The notes beneath the pieces were generated by a model. The model ran no database searches, was not told the origin of the DNA, and saw nothing but the letters and a program-made list of their open reading frames with translations. Made by a program: the position numbers and the translations under genes. Below are positions 60,664 to 64,000 of a stretch of DNA of 64,000 nt, in pieces (the first letter of the stretch is position 1; every line of letters starts with the position of its first letter). Origin of the DNA: Amphibalanus amphitrite (lineage: Eukaryota > Arthropoda > Thecostraca > Balanomorpha > Balanidae); NCBI RefSeq assembly GCF_019059575.1, contig NW_024881593.1, positions 992,001 to 1,056,000 of the forward strand. The letters run 5' to 3'.

Positions 60664-62751
60664 GCGGGAGGGGCGGGACGGGAAGATATGTGTGCTGGAC
60701 GGGAGGGTTGGGAGGAGTGATGGAGTTACTAAGTCAAGTCAGGACTGGTCAGTCGGCAGGCGGCAGTCCGAGCTGCCACCAAGCAGCGGGAGGGCTGCCA
60801 TATTTTCGCCGGGTCGTTGGATAGAGTAGTAAAGTAATCTTGGTTGGATACCGAGCACACATTGGATCGATAGCCTACAGTGTCAGTGCTGCGGCTTCTC
60901 GGTCCAAGTGTATCTCTCTAATGCGTTCCAGTGGTATTTGATAGAGAAGGGAACTCGGCGCAGGGTCGGCATTTATGGGAAGTTAATTCAGCAGCAGTCA
61001 CAGACGTGGGTGGCATTTTATATCGCGTGCACAGAGTATGATTCTATTTACGGAGGCAGCAGCGGCCGGGGGCGAGCCATCACGTCGCTAACGATCTACC
61101 GATAAATACGTTTTTAAGACCTATAAAGACAGCAGGCTGCTAAGCTGCCGTCACTTCACGCCGTCGCTAAGGAGGTTATTTATGCTATTTATTTCGCTTT
61201 ATGGGTGTCAGCTTCCCACTGTCCGTTGGGACGCGTAGGTTGTGACGCGTCAGCACAAGGTCATTATTTAGTCGTCGGTGTGCCAGCTATAGCCGTGCTG
61301 TCTATACACTAATGTACGCTGCTGTTTTGTATATGCACTGTGATGAGTCGCCTACGGTATCGTATTTGCCATGGCAGGTTGTGTGTGTGAGTTTACGAGA
61401 AAATGCAGATTTTCCTTTATCAAAGATTGTGCTGGCTATTTCATGAAATGACGGTGTAAGGTGATTTCTTCGGGCATTTCTTTTAACTCCGTGCGGTGTG
61501 CCTGTGGTTTCCTGTCTGCGTCAGAACATGTGTGGGGACCCGGGATGTCACAGTGGAGCTTCTTCATTCGCCATAACCGGCCTCCGCCGTGCGTTGGACC
61601 GGGGCTGGAGCTTTCTTCGTGATTTTTTTTTTTTTTTCACGTCTGAGAGTTTGTGCTGGCTGGGGTTAGGGTTGAGTGATAGGGGCGAGTGTGCTGATGA
61701 GGACCGACAGACCGGAGCCAGGTCAGGTCAGGCTCGGGTTGTATTCTGCGATCTCAGCTGTTTAGGATCGGTATAGCTTCTGGTCGGAATATACGTGTCC
61801 AATATTACCTTCGGTATGTTCACTGGGGACGGAGAATCGATGGGTTATGCAACAGCGGCGAGTGCGGCCTTCTGGGATAATGGATACGTCACTGGCGATG
61901 GATTTATTTTAAGCGCCTACCTGTCAGTCTGAGTTCCAGGCAGTGACACTCGGCGGAATCCGGAAGCGGCTCGGTGTCAGTCGTGTCAGTCGCGTCACCT
62001 GTCCTTGCCGGTGCGGTGACACAGTGGTGCCGTGTCACCCGGTCGGCGGCGGCTCCGGCCGTACCCCCGTGATGGGTAGCCGGCCCCGGACTATCACAAG
62101 GTTATCGCAGCGGCGCGGGGCCGGCTGATCAGCGGTGACCAGTCCGCCCCCCCCCCTCCCCGGCCCCCAGCCGCCGGGTAGGACGTCTGTGTTTGGGATA
62201 AGGGGGAGCGACACGCCTTGGGCTTCGGCCCAATGTCCAGGCCGCACAAGTTTTCGAGCTTGATCTAGGTTTTGTTGATTGACAACAGTTCCGTGATCAT
62301 TACTGGCTCGCCATTCTACGACCCCCAATTCGACACTGGACTAGCGGGATCGAGCAGAGAGAGAGAGAGGGTGGGAGGGAGGGAGGGAAGGCGTCTCAGG
62401 GTCTCTGATAGTGATGTTTTTGTTCCTGCGCATTTCCGCTTACGTATTCGATGCACGAAACGAAGACACGTGTCTTCATTGTTTGCCCGCCCGCCGCTTA
62501 CTGTTTACAAATTACATACCGGTGTGTTTCCTACCGACTTCTCGGTGGAGGCTCTCCCGATCACCCGAGTTTACGACTCCCATTCAGTGGCGGCGCCACG
62601 AATTTTCGCCAGTGGGGGCAAGCTTGAGACTGACCCGACTGTTGTCTGATAACGCCGATCTGCAAAATCCATTAGCACCTTGTCCCTAGATGTTGTCATT
62701 CAAAATTATTTTGGTTTCAGGTCTCATGCATAGGCGCATTGAGTTTAACCA
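60664..62751. other. LMBRD2 3' UTR and downstream region
   Basis: No gene is supported. I see no canonical AATAAA close to the stop; ATAAATACG near 61103 is a weak candidate. A poly-T run lies at about 61624-61638, and a short GA/GGGA purine tract at 62356-62388. Confidence 0.4.
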
Positions 62752-63274
62752 TTAACCCTCGCGGGCCCGGAAGGGGGGCGTTTTTTCGCCTCCCCCTGGC
62801 GAATATTTGCGATACCTCACGAACGCTTAGGGATAGAAAGACGAAACTTGCTGTACCTTATCCCCCATTAATTTGACATCTTTTGAAGCAAAAAAAATGG
62901 ACTAACCTCCTTGATAATGTCTCAAGGCCGATTTTTCTAGACTCCTGCACGGCAAACTTCGGCGTCACAGACGTGAACTTCAACCAGCTGCCAAAAATTG
63001 AGTTTTAGAGATAAAGACAAATTACGAGCACGGTTGTGTAGCATTTGACTTTAAAAAAACTTAAGTGACTTTGGTGACCTGAGGTCGGAGGTCAGGGCAA
63101 CGACCCCGAGCTGGGGCTTTAGTTTCTTTTTTCGCAAATAACTTCAACAAAAATGGTCCTGGAGCTACGGCAGTGGTACCTTCGCATTAGTCTTGTTCGA
63201 GACGCGTCGAATGACATATATATTGTTTGGAAAAGGTCAAGTTTTATGTTGACCTCATGTGACCTCGAATGACA
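62752..63274 (+). mobile_element. TTAA/CCCTCGCG hairpin-ended element, third subfamily (left part)
   Basis: TTAA (62752-62755) and CCCTCGCG are followed by a GGGGGGCG-TTTTTT-CGCCTCCCC hairpin (62773-62797). The body has GGTGACC, AGGTCA and GCGTCGAATGACATA, the last also found in 1-986. Its right end is not reached, because a foldback/SINE-like block begins at 63275. Confidence 0.7.
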
Positions 63275-63500
63275 TCCCAGTAAACATGCCGACGTCGGCC
63301 CGACGTCGGGCCGAGGCTCGGCCCAACGTCGGTTCAACCTCGGCCCGACATCGGCTGGACGTCGGATATGCCCGCATGTTCCGACGTCCAGCCGAAGTCC
63401 AGCCGACGTCGAGCCGACGTCGGGCCGAGGTCGTTTGCCGAGGTTGACGAGATCGTTTGTCGTTAGACCGACGGGGCCGACGTCGGCATGTTTATTGGGA
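63275..63500. mobile_element. GACGTCGG-rich foldback element
   Basis: Begins TCCCAGTAAACATGCCGACG and ends with its near-exact inverse finishing TGTTTATTGGGA. CA flanks both sides. The interior is almost wholly overlapping copies of CCGACGTCGG and CCGAGGTCGG-like motifs in both directions, so nearly any part can fold on any other. Confidence 0.75.
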
Positions 63501-63668
63501 CAACGCGCCAAAAATATCAACCGGCGGCGGGATTCGAGCCCCCCAGTCGCCGACGTCGGCATGTTTACTGGGACAACACGCCAAAAGCACCAACCGGTGA
63601 TGGGATTCGAACCCATCGTCATTTGAACGCGAGGTTAGTGCGCTAGCCACTACACCACGCAGCCAGAT
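63480..63668 (-). mobile_element. Dimeric tRNA-headed SINE-like repeat
   Basis: On the minus strand a tRNA-like head (63668-63596) has an A-box-like TGGTGTAGTGGCTAGC and a B box GGTTCGAATCC with a good T arm. It is followed by ACCGGTTGGTGCTTTTGGCG, GTGTTG and TCCCAGTAAACATGCC. A second unit (GCTCGAATCCCGCC onward, with the same tail) follows. The acceptor and anticodon arms do not pair, so this is a tRNA-derived repeat rather than a working tRNA gene. Confidence 0.65.
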
Positions 63669-63679
63669 AGCGAATTCAG

Positions 63680-64000
63680 TTTGTTTTGTTGGGTTATGCC
63701 CTTTCGGTCTGACAAGACCATTTCAGAGCCGGAAGGATGATTGGTCTTCTTAGCGAGCACCCTGGGTCCAGTTCATATAGAGTCCCTGGTCCCATTGCTG
63801 TTACGTGACACTTATTGGAAAGGGCGACCCCACAATGGATTCATATAGCCACTCTTACACACCTGCACCAACGTTTCCCAAAGTGTCCCTTTGATTAGTG
63901 GCACTTTGGCAAAGTGACACTTGCCGACTGGCCTTTCTATATGAACTGGGCCCGGCCCTGGTGAGTTGCCGTGGCTGAGCCTGACCAAAGGATAGGCCGA
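63680..64000 (-). mobile_element. A-tailed retroposon-like repeat, copy 4 (cut by window end)
   Basis: Starts TTTGTTTTGTTGGGTTATGC and CCTTTCGGTCTGACAAGACC, like 19160-19470. After about 63745 the middle differs from the other copies, but GCCCTGGTGAGTTGCC and GGCTGAGCCTGACC at the end resemble their GC-rich core. It has probably been interrupted by other DNA. Confidence 0.5.

Noticed and set aside
60294-60824. 176-residue frame across the acceptor array and last exon
   Set aside because: It is out of frame with the conserved LMBRD2 C-terminus; the conserved ending IFDDV fixes the other frame.
63596-63668. Functional tRNA gene
   Set aside because: The B box and T arm are good, but the acceptor and anticodon stems do not pair and the sequence continues into a repeated tail, as in a SINE.

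Overview
The window is nuclear DNA of an animal: GT-AG introns, dispersed microsatellites, many nested DNA transposons and single-copy metazoan genes. An invertebrate is likely (compact introns in the right-hand gene, abundant GA tracts, no vertebrate-type repeats). I cannot fix the species; a crustacean-like arthropod is only a guess. I saw no bacterial operon, CRISPR array, rRNA or intact virus-like element.

The best-supported genes are on the + strand at the right. BBIP1 (52293-52502) encodes the small BBSome subunit BBIP10/BBS18. Its stop codon lies 484 bp before the start of LMBRD2 (52987-60663), a multi-pass LMBR1-family membrane protein for which I can place ten exons with consistent phases, giving 724 aa. 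LMBRD2 carries two unusual arrays that appear to have grown from its own splice sites. A 27-copy, 42-bp minisatellite follows the exon 4 donor and stays in frame up to a duplicated donor. About nine copies of the last-exon acceptor stand before the real one.

On the left, minus strand, two exons with compatible phase (15864-15291 and 2059-1801) probably form the start of a gene I do not recognise, which continues beyond the left edge across a 13.2-kb intron. Between about 16 and 48 kb I find no convincing coding sequence.

The rest is a stack of transposable elements. (i) A TTAA-flanked family has CCCTCGCC ends, a poly-G/poly-C hairpin just inside each end, and a body rich in AGGTCA half-sites and CRE motifs. 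Copies lie at 1-986, 3240-4187, 43978-45018, 50223-51181 and 62752-63274, plus a chimera at 34254-35086. (ii) A second TTAA family with AGGGAC ends lies at 48934-49407 and 51178-51682. (iii) hAT elements have 8-bp target duplications at 45476-45953, 48566-49529 and 49715-52155; the last holds a transposase C-terminus and ends 137 bp before BBIP1. (iv) A 3.85-kb element (31690-35540) is hit by several others. (v) There are also a mariner-like MITE, tRNA-headed and A-tailed retroposon-like repeats, a four-unit ~445-bp satellite (4541-6318) and long GA tracts.
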